Below are positions 29,474 through 39,646 of a stretch of 64,000 nt of DNA, piece after piece; the first letter of the stretch is position 1, and every line of letters begins with the position of its first letter. The position numbers and the translations under genes are program-made. The stretch is from Thiogranum sp963752745 (GTDB taxonomy: Bacteria; Pseudomonadota; Gammaproteobacteria; DSM-19610). Where the stretch lies: assembly GCA_963752745.1 (NCBI GenBank), contig CAVWAK010000022.1:56961-120960 (forward strand). The letters run 5' to 3'. The notes beneath the pieces are model-generated. The model was not told where the DNA came from. It was given only the letters and a program-made list of their open reading frames with translations, and searched no databases.

Positions 29474-30271
29474 ATGAAACACATATTAATGTTTGTATCA
29501 CTTGTGTTACTGGCCTTTGCAGCGGGCGCTGCAGTGAAAACAGACGAAGTGTCTTATCTGGTCGGCGACAATGAGTTTACCGGTTACCTGACCTACGACG
29601 ACGCAATAGAAGACAAGCGTCCCGGTGTGCTGGTAGTACATGAGTGGTGGGGGCACAATGCCTATGCCCGCAAGCGGGCAGAGATGCTGGCTGCACAGGG
29701 GTACACGGCGTTTGCGCTGGACATGTATGGCACCGGCAAGTTAGCCGAGCACCCCGATGATGCCAAGGCGTTCATGCAGGCGGTGACCGGTAATATGCCG
29801 GAGGCCGAAAAACGTTTTGCCATGGCAAAATCTGTGTTGCAGTCGCATCCTACCGTAGATCCGGACCAGGTGGCGGCAATTGGCTATTGCTTTGGCGGTG
29901 GCGTGGTCCTGCATATGGCGCGTGCTGGTATGGACCTTGATGGCGTGGTGAGTTTTCACGGCAGCCTGGCGACACAGAGTCCTGCCCAACCTGGCGCTGT
30001 CAAGGCTAGGGTACTGGTGTTTAATGGTGCCGCTGATCCTTTTTCACCACCGGACCAGGTGCTGACTTTCAGACAGGAAATGCAGAAGGCAGGCGTAAAG
30101 TTAGAGTTCGTTGACTACGAAGGTGTGCAGCACAGTTTTACCAATCCTGATGCGGATGCTGTTGGCAAGAAGTTCAATATGCCACTGGTCTACAATAAAC
30201 AGGCCGACCTGGAATCCTGGCAACGAACCCAGGCATTCTTTAAAGAAATATTTACAGTTGAGTCGCGTTAA
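29474..30271 (+). CDS. Exported dienelactone hydrolase family protein
   Basis: 265-residue alpha/beta hydrolase with a signal peptide (MKHILMFVSLVLLAFAAGAA). The DLH signatures are VLVVHEWWGHNAYARKRAEM and the nucleophile elbow GYCFGGGVVLHMA; the acid and histidine are in NGAADPFSPP and EGVQHSFTNPDAD. The ATG at 29474 has an AGGGAGA site, so it is preferred to the ATG at 29444. The 3' end overlaps the convergent metallopeptidase gene by 20 bases. Natural substrate unknown. Confidence 0.88.
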   Translation: MKHILMFVSLVLLAFAAGAAVKTDEVSYLVGDNEFTGYLTYDDAIEDKRPGVLVVHEWWGHNAYARKRAEMLAAQGYTAFALDMYGTGKLAEHPDDAKAFMQAVTGNMPEAEKRFAMAKSVLQSHPTVDPDQVAAIGYCFGGGVVLHMARAGMDLDGVVSFHGSLATQSPAQPGAVKARVLVFNGAADPFSPPDQVLTFRQEMQKAGVKLEFVDYEGVQHSFTNPDADAVGKKFNMPLVYNKQADLESWQRTQAFFKEIFTVESR

Positions 30272-31166
30272 AAGTATCGCAGTCGTCTAGTTGTCCGCCT
30301 TTGAAACCGCGGCTGAACCAGCGCATGCGTTGTTCAGATGAGCCATGGGTAAAAGATTCCGGCGTGACGTAACCCTGGGCCTGGTGTTGCAAGCGGTCAT
30401 CACCGATGGCGCTGGCAGCGTTCAGGCCTTCTTCGATGTCGCCGGTTTCCAGCAGGTCTCTTGAACGATCAGCGTGGTGGGCCCATATTCCAGCCAGACA
30501 GTCGGCCTGGAGTTCCTGCTGAACCGAGAGTTTATTGGCGGCTTCGGTGGGCAGCTTGTTACGCGCCTTGTGAGTTTTCTCGGAAATCCCCAGCAGGGTT
30601 TGCACATGGTGCCCGACTTCATGGGCAATGACATAGGCCTGGGCAAAATCACCCGGGGCGTTATGACGTTTGCGTAAATCATCGTAGAAGGAAAGATCGA
30701 TATACACTTTCTCGTCACCGGGACAGTAGAACGGTCCCATGGCCGCTTGTCCCAGCCCACAGGCCGAGCGTGTAGCACCCCTGAAGAGCACCAGGCCAGG
30801 TTCGCGATATTGCCGATTGCTCAAGCGGAACAGTTTGGTCCAGGTATCTTCTGTATCGGCCAGCACTATCGAAACAAACTGTGCCGGTTCATCATCGGCA
30901 GTCAGGTCAGGATTTGAGTTTTTTGTGCTGGCAGGTACCTCAGACTGCTTCATGGGTGCCGATAAGTCGCCAAGATTGCCGCCAAAATAATTGAAGGCAA
31001 CCAGGCCGAGTACCACGACAACAGTTCCCTTGATGCCCAGGAATCTGAACAAGACTGGCAGCAGTCGAACCAGGCCGGCACCACCCCGTCCTGTTCTCAG
31101 GCCCACGGTGCTGGTGTTGCGTCGATCTTCAATATTGCTGCTCTGTCGTCTGCCTCGCCAGCGCAT
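30252..31166 (-). CDS. ypfJ: YpfJ-type neutral zinc metallopeptidase
   Basis: 304-residue membrane-anchored protein of the YpfJ/KPN_02809 family. It starts MRWRGRRQSSNIEDRR, has one transmembrane helix (about residues 45-65) and the zinc site AHEVGHHVQTLLG, followed by QELQADCLAGIWAHHAD, and ends FTHGSSEQRMRWFSRGF. A GGGAGAG site precedes the ATG at 31166; upstream in-frame codons to 31310 cross the lepA promoter region and are not used. Peptidase activity is inferred from HExxH. Confidence 0.9.
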   Translation of the reverse strand: MRWRGRRQSSNIEDRRNTSTVGLRTGRGGAGLVRLLPVLFRFLGIKGTVVVVLGLVAFNYFGGNLGDLSAPMKQSEVPASTKNSNPDLTADDEPAQFVSIVLADTEDTWTKLFRLSNRQYREPGLVLFRGATRSACGLGQAAMGPFYCPGDEKVYIDLSFYDDLRKRHNAPGDFAQAYVIAHEVGHHVQTLLGISEKTHKARNKLPTEAANKLSVQQELQADCLAGIWAHHADRSRDLLETGDIEEGLNAASAIGDDRLQHQAQGYVTPESFTHGSSEQRMRWFSRGFKGGQLDDCDTFNATQL

Positions 31167-31294
31167 GGCTGTCTCTCCCATAATGTGCCCGTGGCCCGGT
31201 AGGTGCACTTTGAATGACTTCGGCCGTCGGGTAAAGCGTCCTGATGGTGGGCAAAGGCTCGTTTTGTTGGAGTGGGTTGGGTGCAAATTTGGTG

Positions 31295-31300
31295 TATAAT
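31295..31300 (+). promoter_or_regulatory. -10 element of the lepA promoter
   Basis: A perfect TATAAT preceded by GTG lies 89 bases before the lepA TTG start, between two divergent genes. A -35 match at the right spacing is poor. The predicted transcript would contain the hairpin at 31336-31368. Confidence 0.5.
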
Positions 31301-31335
31301 CCGGCGTCAATATTTTGAATCGTCAAGATTTTTGC

Positions 31336-31368
31336 AGATGGCGGCATTTTGCCGCCATCTTGCTTTTT
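31336..31368 (+). terminator. Terminator-like hairpin in the lepA leader
   Basis: A perfect 11-bp stem (AGATGGCGGCA at 31336-31346 with its complement at 31350-31360) closes a three-base loop and is followed by TGCTTTTT. This is the form of an intrinsic terminator in the plus direction. It lies after the likely lepA promoter and 20 bases before the start codon, so it may attenuate lepA rather than end an upstream gene; the upstream gene runs the other way. Confidence 0.7.
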
Positions 31369-31388
31369 AGAATCAGGTTGTTAACCAT

Positions 31389-33191
31389 TTGTCAGATCTA
31401 AGTCATATACGAAATTTTTCCATCATTGCGCATATCGATCACGGTAAATCCACGCTGGCCGACCGGTTTATCCAGCTATGCGGAGGATTGTCCGAGCGCG
31501 AAATGGGAGCGCAGGTTCTTGATTCCATGGACCTTGAACGCGAGCGTGGTATTACCATCAAGGCCCAGAGTGTGTCGCTGGACTACACGACGGCAGATGG
31601 TGAAACCTATACCCTGAATTTTATCGATACCCCGGGCCACGTCGACTTCTCCTACGAAGTGTCACGTTCGCTGTCCGCCTGTGAAGGGGCGCTGCTGGTG
31701 GTAGACGCTGCTCAGGGTGTTGAGGCGCAGAGTGTCGCCAACTGCTATACGGCCATTGAGCAAGGGCTGGAAGTGGTGCCGGTGTTGAACAAGATCGACC
31801 TGCCATCGGCCGAACCTGATCGCGTCAAGCAGGAGATCGAGGAAATCATTGGTATCGAGGCCGTGGATGCCGTGGAAGTCAGTGCCAAGACCGGGCTGGG
31901 TATCAAGGAGCTGCTGGAACGCCTGATCACCCAGATCCCTCCGCCGGTAGGCGATGCTGATGCCCCTCTCCAAGCGCTGATTATCGACTCATGGTTTGAC
32001 AACTACGTGGGCGTTATCTCCCTGGTGCGAGTGATGCAAGGCACCTTGCGCAAGCGGCAGAAGATCCGGGTGATGTCGACGGGACGTGACCATCAGGCAG
32101 AGAAAGTCGGTATTTTCACACCGCGCCGTGAGGATAAACTGCTCCTGCAGGCGGGTGACGTTGGTTATATTATTGCCGGCATCAAGGAGATCGATGGCGC
32201 CCCGGTGGGTGATACCATCACACTTACGGATAGGCCCTCGGAGGACGTGCTGCCTGGCTTCCAGATGGTACAACCGCGAGTCTTCGCCGGTTTGTATCCG
32301 GTTATATCCGACGACTATGAGGATTTGCGCGAAGCGCTGCAGAAGCTCCGCCTCAACGATGCTTCGCTGCACTTCGAACCTGAAACCTCGACCGCTCTTG
32401 GTTTTGGGTTTCGCTGCGGGTTCCTCGGCATGCTGCATATGGAAATTATCCAGGAGCGTCTGGAGCGTGAATACCATCTGGACCTGATTACCACGGCACC
32501 GACAGTTATCTATGAGATACTCGATACCGCGGGCGATATCATTCAGATTGATAACCCCGCCAGTTTGCCGCCACCTAACAAGATCGAAGAAGTCCGCGAG
32601 CCGATCATCATGGCCAATATACTTGTGCCACAGGATTATCTTGGCGCGGTAATTGGCTTGTGCGTCGAAAAACGCGGCGTGCAGCGCAACATGCAGTATA
32701 TGGGTAACCAGGTGTCGCTCAATTACGAGTTGCCGCTCAGCGAAGTGGTGCTGGACTTCTTTGACAGGCTGAAGTCAGTCAGTCGCGGCTTTGCCTCTTT
32801 TGACTATAGCTTCGAGCGTTTTGAACCCGCATCGCTGGTTAAGCTGGACGTGCTCATTAATGGCGAGCGCGTCGATGCGCTATCGGTTATTGTGCATCGC
32901 GACCTGGCCCAGAGTCGTGGCCGTGATCTGGCGGATCGTATGCGTGAACTCATACCGAGACAGATGTTCGACGTTGCCATACAGGCTGCTATCGGTAACC
33001 AGATCATTGCACGTACCACGGTAAAAGCGCTGCGCAAAAATGTAACAGCCAAGTGTTATGGCGGTGATATTACCCGCAAGCGCAAGTTGCTGGAAAAACA
33101 GAAAGCGGGTAAAAAACGTATGAAACAATTTGGCAAGGTGGAAATTCCCCAGGAGGCGTTTCTGGCCGTGCTGCAAGTCGGGAAGAAATAA
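31389..33191 (+). CDS. lepA: Elongation factor 4 (LepA)
   Basis: Ribosome-bound GTPase of 600 residues that helps translation initiation and recovery under stress. The G1 motif is AHIDHGKSTLADRF, with DTPGHVDF (G3) and NKIDLPSAEPD (G4), and the C-terminal LepA-specific domain ends KGKKRMKQFGKVEIPQEAF-like. The start is a TTG in TTGTCAGATCTA; the resulting MSDLSHIRNFSIIAHID matches the family N-terminus exactly and no ATG or GTG is nearer. lepB begins two bases after the stop. Confidence 0.97.
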   Translation: MSDLSHIRNFSIIAHIDHGKSTLADRFIQLCGGLSEREMGAQVLDSMDLERERGITIKAQSVSLDYTTADGETYTLNFIDTPGHVDFSYEVSRSLSACEGALLVVDAAQGVEAQSVANCYTAIEQGLEVVPVLNKIDLPSAEPDRVKQEIEEIIGIEAVDAVEVSAKTGLGIKELLERLITQIPPPVGDADAPLQALIIDSWFDNYVGVISLVRVMQGTLRKRQKIRVMSTGRDHQAEKVGIFTPRREDKLLLQAGDVGYIIAGIKEIDGAPVGDTITLTDRPSEDVLPGFQMVQPRVFAGLYPVISDDYEDLREALQKLRLNDASLHFEPETSTALGFGFRCGFLGMLHMEIIQERLEREYHLDLITTAPTVIYEILDTAGDIIQIDNPASLPPPNKIEEVREPIIMANILVPQDYLGAVIGLCVEKRGVQRNMQYMGNQVSLNYELPLSEVVLDFFDRLKSVSRGFASFDYSFERFEPASLVKLDVLINGERVDALSVIVHRDLAQSRGRDLADRMRELIPRQMFDVAIQAAIGNQIIARTTVKALRKNVTAKCYGGDITRKRKLLEKQKAGKKRMKQFGKVEIPQEAFLAVLQVGKK

Positions 33192-33193
33192 CC

Positions 33194-34021
33194 ATGAATT
33201 TCGATTTTCCAACTATTCTTGTTGCTGCAACTTTTGTGACCGGGTTGATATGGGCTATGGATGCGCTTATCTGGGCGCCGAAACGGAAACGGGCGGCCAC
33301 TGCCCTCGGTGCGGGTGGAGAAGCTGTTGAGACGGGGGAGATAGAAGCGACGTTGAAAGAACCGACCCTGGTGGAGTATGCCAAGTCCTTCTTTCCGGTG
33401 ATTCTCGCGGTGTTGTTGTTGCGCTCATTCTTGATCGAGCCGTTTCGAATTCCATCAGGCTCGATGATGCCAACCTTGCTGGTTGGAGATTTTATCCTGG
33501 TGAATAAATACAAGTACGGAATCCGTTTGCCAGTGCTCAACAAGAAGGTGCATGAGCTGGGCGAACCGGAACGCGGTGATGTGGTGGTGTTCCGTTTTCC
33601 CAAAGACCCAAGTGTCGACTATATCAAGCGTGTCGTCGGCGTGCCGGGAGATCATATTGTCTACAGGGACAAGACGTTGCTTGTCAACGGCGAGAAAATT
33701 GCGCAGATACCGCAAGGTACCTATATTGGAATGGGTTCCGGCTTATCGATGTCGGGTGCGAATCTTCGGCGCGAAGACCTGACGGGTGTGAAGCATGATA
33801 TTCTCGTTGTGCCGAAGATTCGTGGTGTAAGCAGTGATGTTGTAGTGCCAGAAGGGCACTACTTTGTCATGGGTGACAATCGTGATAACAGTAACGACAG
33901 CCGTTACTGGGGATTTGTGCCGGAAGGAAATCTGGTCGGCAAAGCTTTTATGATCTGGATGAACTGGGACTCGGCGGCCGATGGGGTCGGTTGGGGTCGC
34001 ATCGGGGATTCCATTCACTAG
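33194..34021 (+). CDS. lepB: Signal peptidase I
   Basis: 275-residue inner-membrane protease that removes signal peptides. Two N-terminal membrane helices (about residues 7-25 and 66-80) flank a charged loop. The catalytic dyad is S90 (PSGSMMPTLL) and K145 (DYIKRVVGVPGD), and box E is MGDNRDNSNDSRYWGFVPE. Gene order lepA-lepB is conserved in the class. Confidence 0.96.
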   Translation: MNFDFPTILVAATFVTGLIWAMDALIWAPKRKRAATALGAGGEAVETGEIEATLKEPTLVEYAKSFFPVILAVLLLRSFLIEPFRIPSGSMMPTLLVGDFILVNKYKYGIRLPVLNKKVHELGEPERGDVVVFRFPKDPSVDYIKRVVGVPGDHIVYRDKTLLVNGEKIAQIPQGTYIGMGSGLSMSGANLRREDLTGVKHDILVVPKIRGVSSDVVVPEGHYFVMGDNRDNSNDSRYWGFVPEGNLVGKAFMIWMNWDSAADGVGWGRIGDSIH

Positions 34022-34040
34022 CAACACTGCGGAGAACAGT

Positions 34041-34415
34041 ATGAATAGATGGCATCGCCAAAACGGTATGACAGCAATCGGCTGGTTGCTGGTGCTCGGC
34101 CTGATTGCGTTCTTTACCCTGATTACATTGCGCCTTGTTCCATTCTACCTGGAGTTTGCCAAGGTGGCGTCGGCGCTGGAGTCATTGGAGAATGAGCCCG
34201 GTCTTACCAGCAAGTCCAAGGCCGAGATCGTCAAGATGGTGAGGAAGCGTTTCGACGTAAACGACGTGATAAATGTTTCCGCCAAAGAACTCAAGGTAAA
34301 AAAAGACAAGGGTATCCTGACTGTGAGTATCGACTACGAGCGTCGAGAACACCTGATTTCCAATCTTGATGTGGTGGCAAAATTTGACAAGAAGATTGAG
34401 GTCGTTGCCCATTGA
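34041..34415 (+). CDS. DUF4845 membrane protein
   Basis: 124-residue protein with a type IV pilin-like N-terminal helix (MTAIGWLLVLGLIAFFTLIT) and a periplasmic domain ending LDVVAKFDKKIEVV. It matches DUF4845, a family regularly found between lepB and rnc in gammaproteobacteria; function unknown. The ATG at 34041 avoids overlap with lepB and gives the expected N-terminus. Its stop overlaps the rnc start. Confidence 0.85.
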   Translation: MNRWHRQNGMTAIGWLLVLGLIAFFTLITLRLVPFYLEFAKVASALESLENEPGLTSKSKAEIVKMVRKRFDVNDVINVSAKELKVKKDKGILTVSIDYERREHLISNLDVVAKFDKKIEVVAH

Positions 34416-35092
34416 GTCTGACGACGGAAGCTCTGGCCAAATCCGTCGGTTATCAGTTTAAAGATCCCCGGCTGCTCGATATCGCAGTCACTCATCGCAG
34501 TGCCGGCAGCGGCAATAACGAGCGGCTCGAATTTCTCGGCGATGCTGTGCTGGGCCAGGTTGTCGCCGAGTGGCTATATCGCAGCTTCCCCGAAGGTGAC
34601 GAAGGCCAGTTAAGCCGATTGCGCGCCAGTCTGGTAAAGCGTGAGGCTCTTGCCGACATCGCCCGCGGGCTGGCGCTGGGCGATTTTCTGCGCCTTGGCT
34701 CGGGCGAGCTCAAAAGTGGTGGATTTCGCCGCGGCTCGATACTGGCCGATGCGCTGGAAGCGGTATTCGGTGCCGTGTTGGTCGACGGAGGCTTCGAGGC
34801 TTGCCGTGATTGTATCCACAGGCTCTATGCGCAGCGCTTTGAAAATATATCGGTTGTGGATGAGCTCAAGGATCCAAAAACACGCCTTCAGGAATATCTG
34901 CAGTCACGAAAGCTGGCGTTGCCGGAATATGAAATGGTTCGTGTCACAGGCAAAGCGCATAACCAGCTTTTTGATGTCGAATGTCGCGTTATAGCCCTGG
35001 ATCTGGTGTGTGTGGGACAGGGGAGTAGTCGCCGCAAGGCGGAGCAGGCAGCAGCAGTCCGGATGCTGGAGCAATTTAATGTCAGCACCTGA
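34412..35092 (+). CDS. rnc: Ribonuclease III
   Basis: Double-strand-specific endoribonuclease of 226 residues that processes rRNA and mRNA. The catalytic signature is NERLEFLGDAVLG and the second acidic site is ADALEAVFGAVLVDGG; the dsRNA-binding domain occupies the last 70 residues (DPKTRLQEYLQSRKL to SRRKAEQAAAVRMLEQF). The start is a TTG that overlaps the DUF4845 stop (TTGA), so synthesis is probably coupled. The era gene begins inside the rnc 3' end. Confidence 0.95.
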   Translation: MSLTTEALAKSVGYQFKDPRLLDIAVTHRSAGSGNNERLEFLGDAVLGQVVAEWLYRSFPEGDEGQLSRLRASLVKREALADIARGLALGDFLRLGSGELKSGGFRRGSILADALEAVFGAVLVDGGFEACRDCIHRLYAQRFENISVVDELKDPKTRLQEYLQSRKLALPEYEMVRVTGKAHNQLFDVECRVIALDLVCVGQGSSRRKAEQAAAVRMLEQFNVST

Positions 35093-35978
35093 TTTCCGTT
35101 GCGGATTCGTTGCGTTGGTCGGTCGACCGAACGTTGGCAAGTCCACGATACTTAATCGCCTTGTAGGGCAGAAAATCAGTATAACCTCACGGCGCCCGCA
35201 GACGACACGCCACCGAATTCTGGGTATAAAAACCGACGATCAGTCGCAGATTATATTTGTCGATACGCCTGGGATGCATGCCCGGCAACCGCGCGCTATG
35301 AATCGTTACCTCAATCGTGCTGCGTTTGACAGTCTTGCGGATGTTGATGTTGTGGTATTCGTTGTCGAGGGGACGCGCTGGCAGGACGACGACGACTGGA
35401 TTCTGGAGCGGCTCAAGACGCTTTCCTGCCCGGTAATAGCCGCGGTGAACAAGATAGATCACATCGACAATAAAGAGCGATTGCTACCCGCACTGCAGTC
35501 ATTGTCGTCGAAATTCGAATTTGCCGAGATTATTCCCTTGAGTGCCAGGACGGGTGACCAGCTTCAGCAACTTGAAGCCGCAGTGCTTGAACGATTGCCT
35601 GAATCGCCACCATTTTTCAGCGAAGAGCAAGTAACCGATCGCAGCGAGCGTTTTCTTGCAGCAGAGCTGGTCAGAGAAAAGCTTTTTCGCAAGCTGGGTG
35701 AAGAAATTCCCTACAGCCTGACAGTTGAGATAGAAAGTTTCAAAGAGGACAAAAAGGTACTGCATATCCACGCCCTGATATGGGTGGACAAAGCCAGCCA
35801 AAAACCTATTGTCATTGGCAACAAGGGGCAGCTTCTCAAGGAAGTTGGACGCGAGGCGCGCGAGGATATGCAGGTGGCGTTCGGCCAGAAGGTGTTTTTG
35901 CAGCTCTGGGTCAAGGTCAAGGAAGGCTGGGCAGACGACGAACGGGCGCTGCACAGTCTCGGCTATGATGGAAGCTGA
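35079..35978 (+). CDS. era: GTPase Era
   Basis: 299-residue GTPase that binds 16S rRNA during 30S assembly. G motifs: GRPNVGKST (G1), VDTPGMH (G3), NKIDHIDNK (G4); the C-terminal KH domain has IGNKGQLLKEVGREAREDM. The ATG at 35079 overlaps rnc by 14 bases and gives the family N-terminus; the frame is open further upstream to 35010 inside rnc. Confidence 0.96.
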   Translation: MSAPDFRCGFVALVGRPNVGKSTILNRLVGQKISITSRRPQTTRHRILGIKTDDQSQIIFVDTPGMHARQPRAMNRYLNRAAFDSLADVDVVVFVVEGTRWQDDDDWILERLKTLSCPVIAAVNKIDHIDNKERLLPALQSLSSKFEFAEIIPLSARTGDQLQQLEAAVLERLPESPPFFSEEQVTDRSERFLAAELVREKLFRKLGEEIPYSLTVEIESFKEDKKVLHIHALIWVDKASQKPIVIGNKGQLLKEVGREAREDMQVAFGQKVFLQLWVKVKEGWADDERALHSLGYDGS

Positions 35979-35997
35979 ACATTAGCCCTCCCGGTAT

Positions 35998-36723
35998 ATG
36001 AGCGGCGTGAAACAACGCGTTGAGCTGGTGTCTGGATACTTGCTACACCAGCGGCCCTACCGGGAAAGCAGTGCCCTGCTGGAGATTTTTACAGAGACGC
36101 ATGGGCGAGTGGGCCTGGTAGCGCGCGGCGTGCGCTCGGCTCGATCCAGACAGCGCGGTGATTTGCAACCGTTCAGGCAGTTACGCTTTTCCTGGCAGTC
36201 ACGAGGCGAGCTGGGTACGCTGACTTCTGCAGAATCGGATGGTGTCATCATCGCTCTGCGGGGCAAGGCCTTGTATAGCGCCTTCTACCTGAACGAGCTG
36301 CTGATGCGGCTGCTGGCGCGCCATGACCCCCATCCTGCCCTGTTTGCGGCTTATAGCTCAAGCTTGCAGGTGCTGGGGCAAAGTCATGATGTTGAAGTGG
36401 TATTGCGTTTGTTTGAGATGCATCTGCTGCAGGAGTTGGGCTACGGTCTGCAGCTGGATTGCGATGTGGACACGGGTGAGGCACTGAAGCTGGATACGCT
36501 GTACGATTACCATCTCGAATCCGGGCCGGTCCCGACGGGGTCGGATTTGCATGGTGGCTTTATTTTCAGGGGTGCGAGCCTGATAGCTATGGCGCGTGGC
36601 GAGCTGGATGATCCGCGTGTGCTGCAGGATGCAAAACGACTGTTGCGTGCTGCGCTGAAACTTTATCTCGGAGATAAGCCGCTCAAATCCCGCGAGCTGT
36701 TCCGGCCGGCAAAACAAGGCTAG
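35998..36723 (+). CDS. recO: DNA repair protein RecO
   Basis: 241-residue RecO of the RecFOR recombination-repair pathway. It has the N-terminal OB fold (ELVSGYLLHQRPYRESSALLEIFT) and the helical C-terminal part (LNELLMRLLARHDPHPALFAAY, GYGLQLDCDVDTGE). Only the usual order era-recO-pdxJ and these segments support it, but both are clear. No zinc-finger cysteines are evident, as in many proteobacterial RecO. Confidence 0.92.
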   Translation: MSGVKQRVELVSGYLLHQRPYRESSALLEIFTETHGRVGLVARGVRSARSRQRGDLQPFRQLRFSWQSRGELGTLTSAESDGVIIALRGKALYSAFYLNELLMRLLARHDPHPALFAAYSSSLQVLGQSHDVEVVLRLFEMHLLQELGYGLQLDCDVDTGEALKLDTLYDYHLESGPVPTGSDLHGGFIFRGASLIAMARGELDDPRVLQDAKRLLRAALKLYLGDKPLKSRELFRPAKQG

Positions 36724-36749
36724 TTACCTAAATAGATACAACGACTGAT

Positions 36750-37477
<728 letters not shown>

Positions 37478-37496
<19 letters not shown>

Positions 37497-38458
37497 TAGA
37501 CCGCAGGGCCGTGGCCCAATGCCTTGGCGCGATACATCGCCTGGTCGGAGTGCCTGAGCAGGGCATTGGCATCGTTACCGTGGTCTGGATATACCGCAAT
37601 ACCCATACTGGCCGAAACTGAAATCGGTTGACCAAGAATGCTGAACTGGGCCTTTAAAGCTTCAGCGATCTTTTCCGACGCAGCGATGGCATCCTGTTCG
37701 TTCTTGATGTGTTCCAGGCAAATGATAAATTCGTCGCCACCAATGCGCGACACTGTATCAACACGGCGCATGGTGTCGTTCAGCCTTCGAGCCACGGCCT
37801 GGAGCAGGCAGTCACCGGTCTCGTGTCCGAATTTATCATTGATGGGTTTAAACCGGTCGAGATCAAGAAAGATAACCCCCAGCTTGCGTCGGTTGCGATC
37901 AGCGCGCGCCATGCCGGTGGTGATTCGTTCGTACAGAAGTGTACGATTCGGCAGGTCGGTCAACTGGTCATGTTCTGCCTTGTAGGCCAGCTGGCGCTCC
38001 TGATTGAGCCGCTGAGTAGCGTCGCGTACCAGTAGAGTGTAGAGACGGTGTCCAGGTAGCGAACCCTGCGACAGCGATAATTCACAGGGAAAACTTTCGC
38101 CATTCTTGCGTTTGCCAACAATCTTTTCGGTTGTGAAGCCAATGTGGCTTTCGCGCGCAATGCGCGTCAGGGCGGCCAGCCGGTGTTTTTCTTCAGAACG
38201 GAAGCGCCTGCAGAGAAGCATGGTAACGGGCTTGCCGATAATTTCTTCGCTTTTGTAACCGAACAGCTTTTCCGCACCCTGGTTGAATACGGCAACATTG
38301 CAGGCGTCATCGACACAAACAACACCTTCATGGGTGATGTTAAGCAAATGGAGAAAACGATCCAGCTGCTGTATCAGCCGGTGGGCTGCAGCATCGTCTG
38401 ACGTCCATGTGGCGGATTCATCCTGATGACTGGGCGTCGGTACGCCATGTTCTCTCAT
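37478..38458 (-). CDS. PAS-GGDEF diguanylate cyclase
   Basis: 326-residue cytosolic protein. A PAS domain (about residues 40-155; VCVDDACNVAVFNQGAEKLFGY, ERKNGESFPCEL-like) precedes a GGDEF domain. The active site is intact (RIGGDEFIIC), and an RxxD inhibitory site (RRVD) lies five residues before it, so c-di-GMP feedback is expected. The ligand of the PAS domain is unknown. It converges on pdxJ. Confidence 0.92.
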
Positions 38459-38744
38459 AAAGCAGGATTATCGGTGTCTATCAAGTCAGCTAAACAGCTA
38501 ATAATTCTTACAATCAAAGGCTAGCACAGCACATACCCCAAGCCAGTGCATAGTTATCGTTACTTATGACTAGACACTCTAGCTGGTGACGAATTTCTGA
38601 CATAGGGCTATTTGTTTAGTTTTTGGTGTAGATTACTGTCTAGTCGGTTTTCAGGGATCGTTTCTTTTACCGCAGATTTCAATACACAATTTGCTTTACA
38701 ATAGGCCGATTCCCAGCATGAATTTCAAGAAGGTTGTTGATTAT
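38459..38744. other. Divergent intergenic region between GGDEF gene and cysM
   Basis: 286 bases without a convincing gene. It is AT-richer than its surroundings and should hold both promoters. A 9-base inverted repeat, GACTAGACA at 38568-38576 and TGTCTAGTC at 38637-38645, flanks a TTTGTTTAG...TAGATT stretch that could be a weak cysM promoter. No terminator is seen. Confidence 0.4.
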
Positions 38745-39635
38745 ATGAGCCTTTCCAGTATTGAGCAGTTTGTCGGCAATACCCCCCTGGTGTGCCTCAA
38801 ACGCCTGCCCGGGGATACCAGCAACGCTATCCTGGTCAAGCTGGAGGGCAACAATCCGGCGGGCTCGGTTAAAGACAGGCCTGCACTGAGCATGATCGCT
38901 CGTGCCGAGGAGCGCGGCGAGATAAAGCCTGGTGATACCTTGATCGAGGCCACCAGCGGCAATACCGGTATTGCGCTGGCAATGGCGGCGGCCATGAAAG
39001 GTTATCGCATGGTGCTCATAATGCCGGAAAACATGAGTGTCGAGCGCCGCCAGGTAATGAAGGCTTTTGGCGCTGAAATCATCATGGTGACGCGCGAGCA
39101 GAGTATGGAGGGCGCGCGCGATCTGGCCAAGGCGATGGAAGCAGACGGAAAGGGTATTGTGCTTGATCAGTTCTCCAATCCGGATAATCCGCGAGCCCAT
39201 TACGAAGGCACCGGACCGGAGATCTGGCGGGATACCGAGGGGCGTGTTACTCATTTTGTGAGTGCCATGGGCACTACCGGTACGATCATGGGGACATCGC
39301 ACTACCTCAAGGAAATGAATCCCGACATCCAGATTGTCGGTGTTCAGCCCAAGGAAGGCGCTTCGATTCCGGGTATCCGGCGTTGGCCGAAGGAATATTT
39401 GCCGGCAATCTTTGAAGCCAGTCGTGTCGACCTTACGCTGGATATCGGCCAGGAAGACGCTGAGCAAACAACCCTGGCGCTGGCCTCACAAGAGGGAATT
39501 TTCTGCGGTGTTTCCTCGGGCGGTGCAGTAGCTGCGGCATTGCAGCTTAGCAAGCAAGTCGAAAATGCAGTGATAGTCGCCATTATTTGTGACCGTGGCG
39601 ATCGCTATCTTTCAACGGGCGTGTTTCCCGAATAA
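38745..39635 (+). CDS. cysM: Cysteine synthase B
   Basis: 296-residue PLP enzyme making cysteine from O-acetylserine and sulfide or thiosulfate. The Schiff-base lysine is in NPAGSVKDRPA, the substrate loop is ATSGNTGIALAMAA, and the phosphate loop is AMGTTGTIMG. RWPKEYLPAIF is CysM-like rather than CysK. The start MSLSSIEQFVGNTPLV matches the family; in-frame TTG (38691) and ATG (38718) lie upstream and remain possible. Confidence 0.93.
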   Translation: MSLSSIEQFVGNTPLVCLKRLPGDTSNAILVKLEGNNPAGSVKDRPALSMIARAEERGEIKPGDTLIEATSGNTGIALAMAAAMKGYRMVLIMPENMSVERRQVMKAFGAEIIMVTREQSMEGARDLAKAMEADGKGIVLDQFSNPDNPRAHYEGTGPEIWRDTEGRVTHFVSAMGTTGTIMGTSHYLKEMNPDIQIVGVQPKEGASIPGIRRWPKEYLPAIFEASRVDLTLDIGQEDAEQTTLALASQEGIFCGVSSGGAVAAALQLSKQVENAVIVAIICDRGDRYLSTGVFPE

Positions 39636-39646
39636 TTAATGCTCTC

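Noticed and set aside
38679..39467. 262-codon minus-strand frame
   Set aside because: Antisense to cysM, which has full catalytic motifs.
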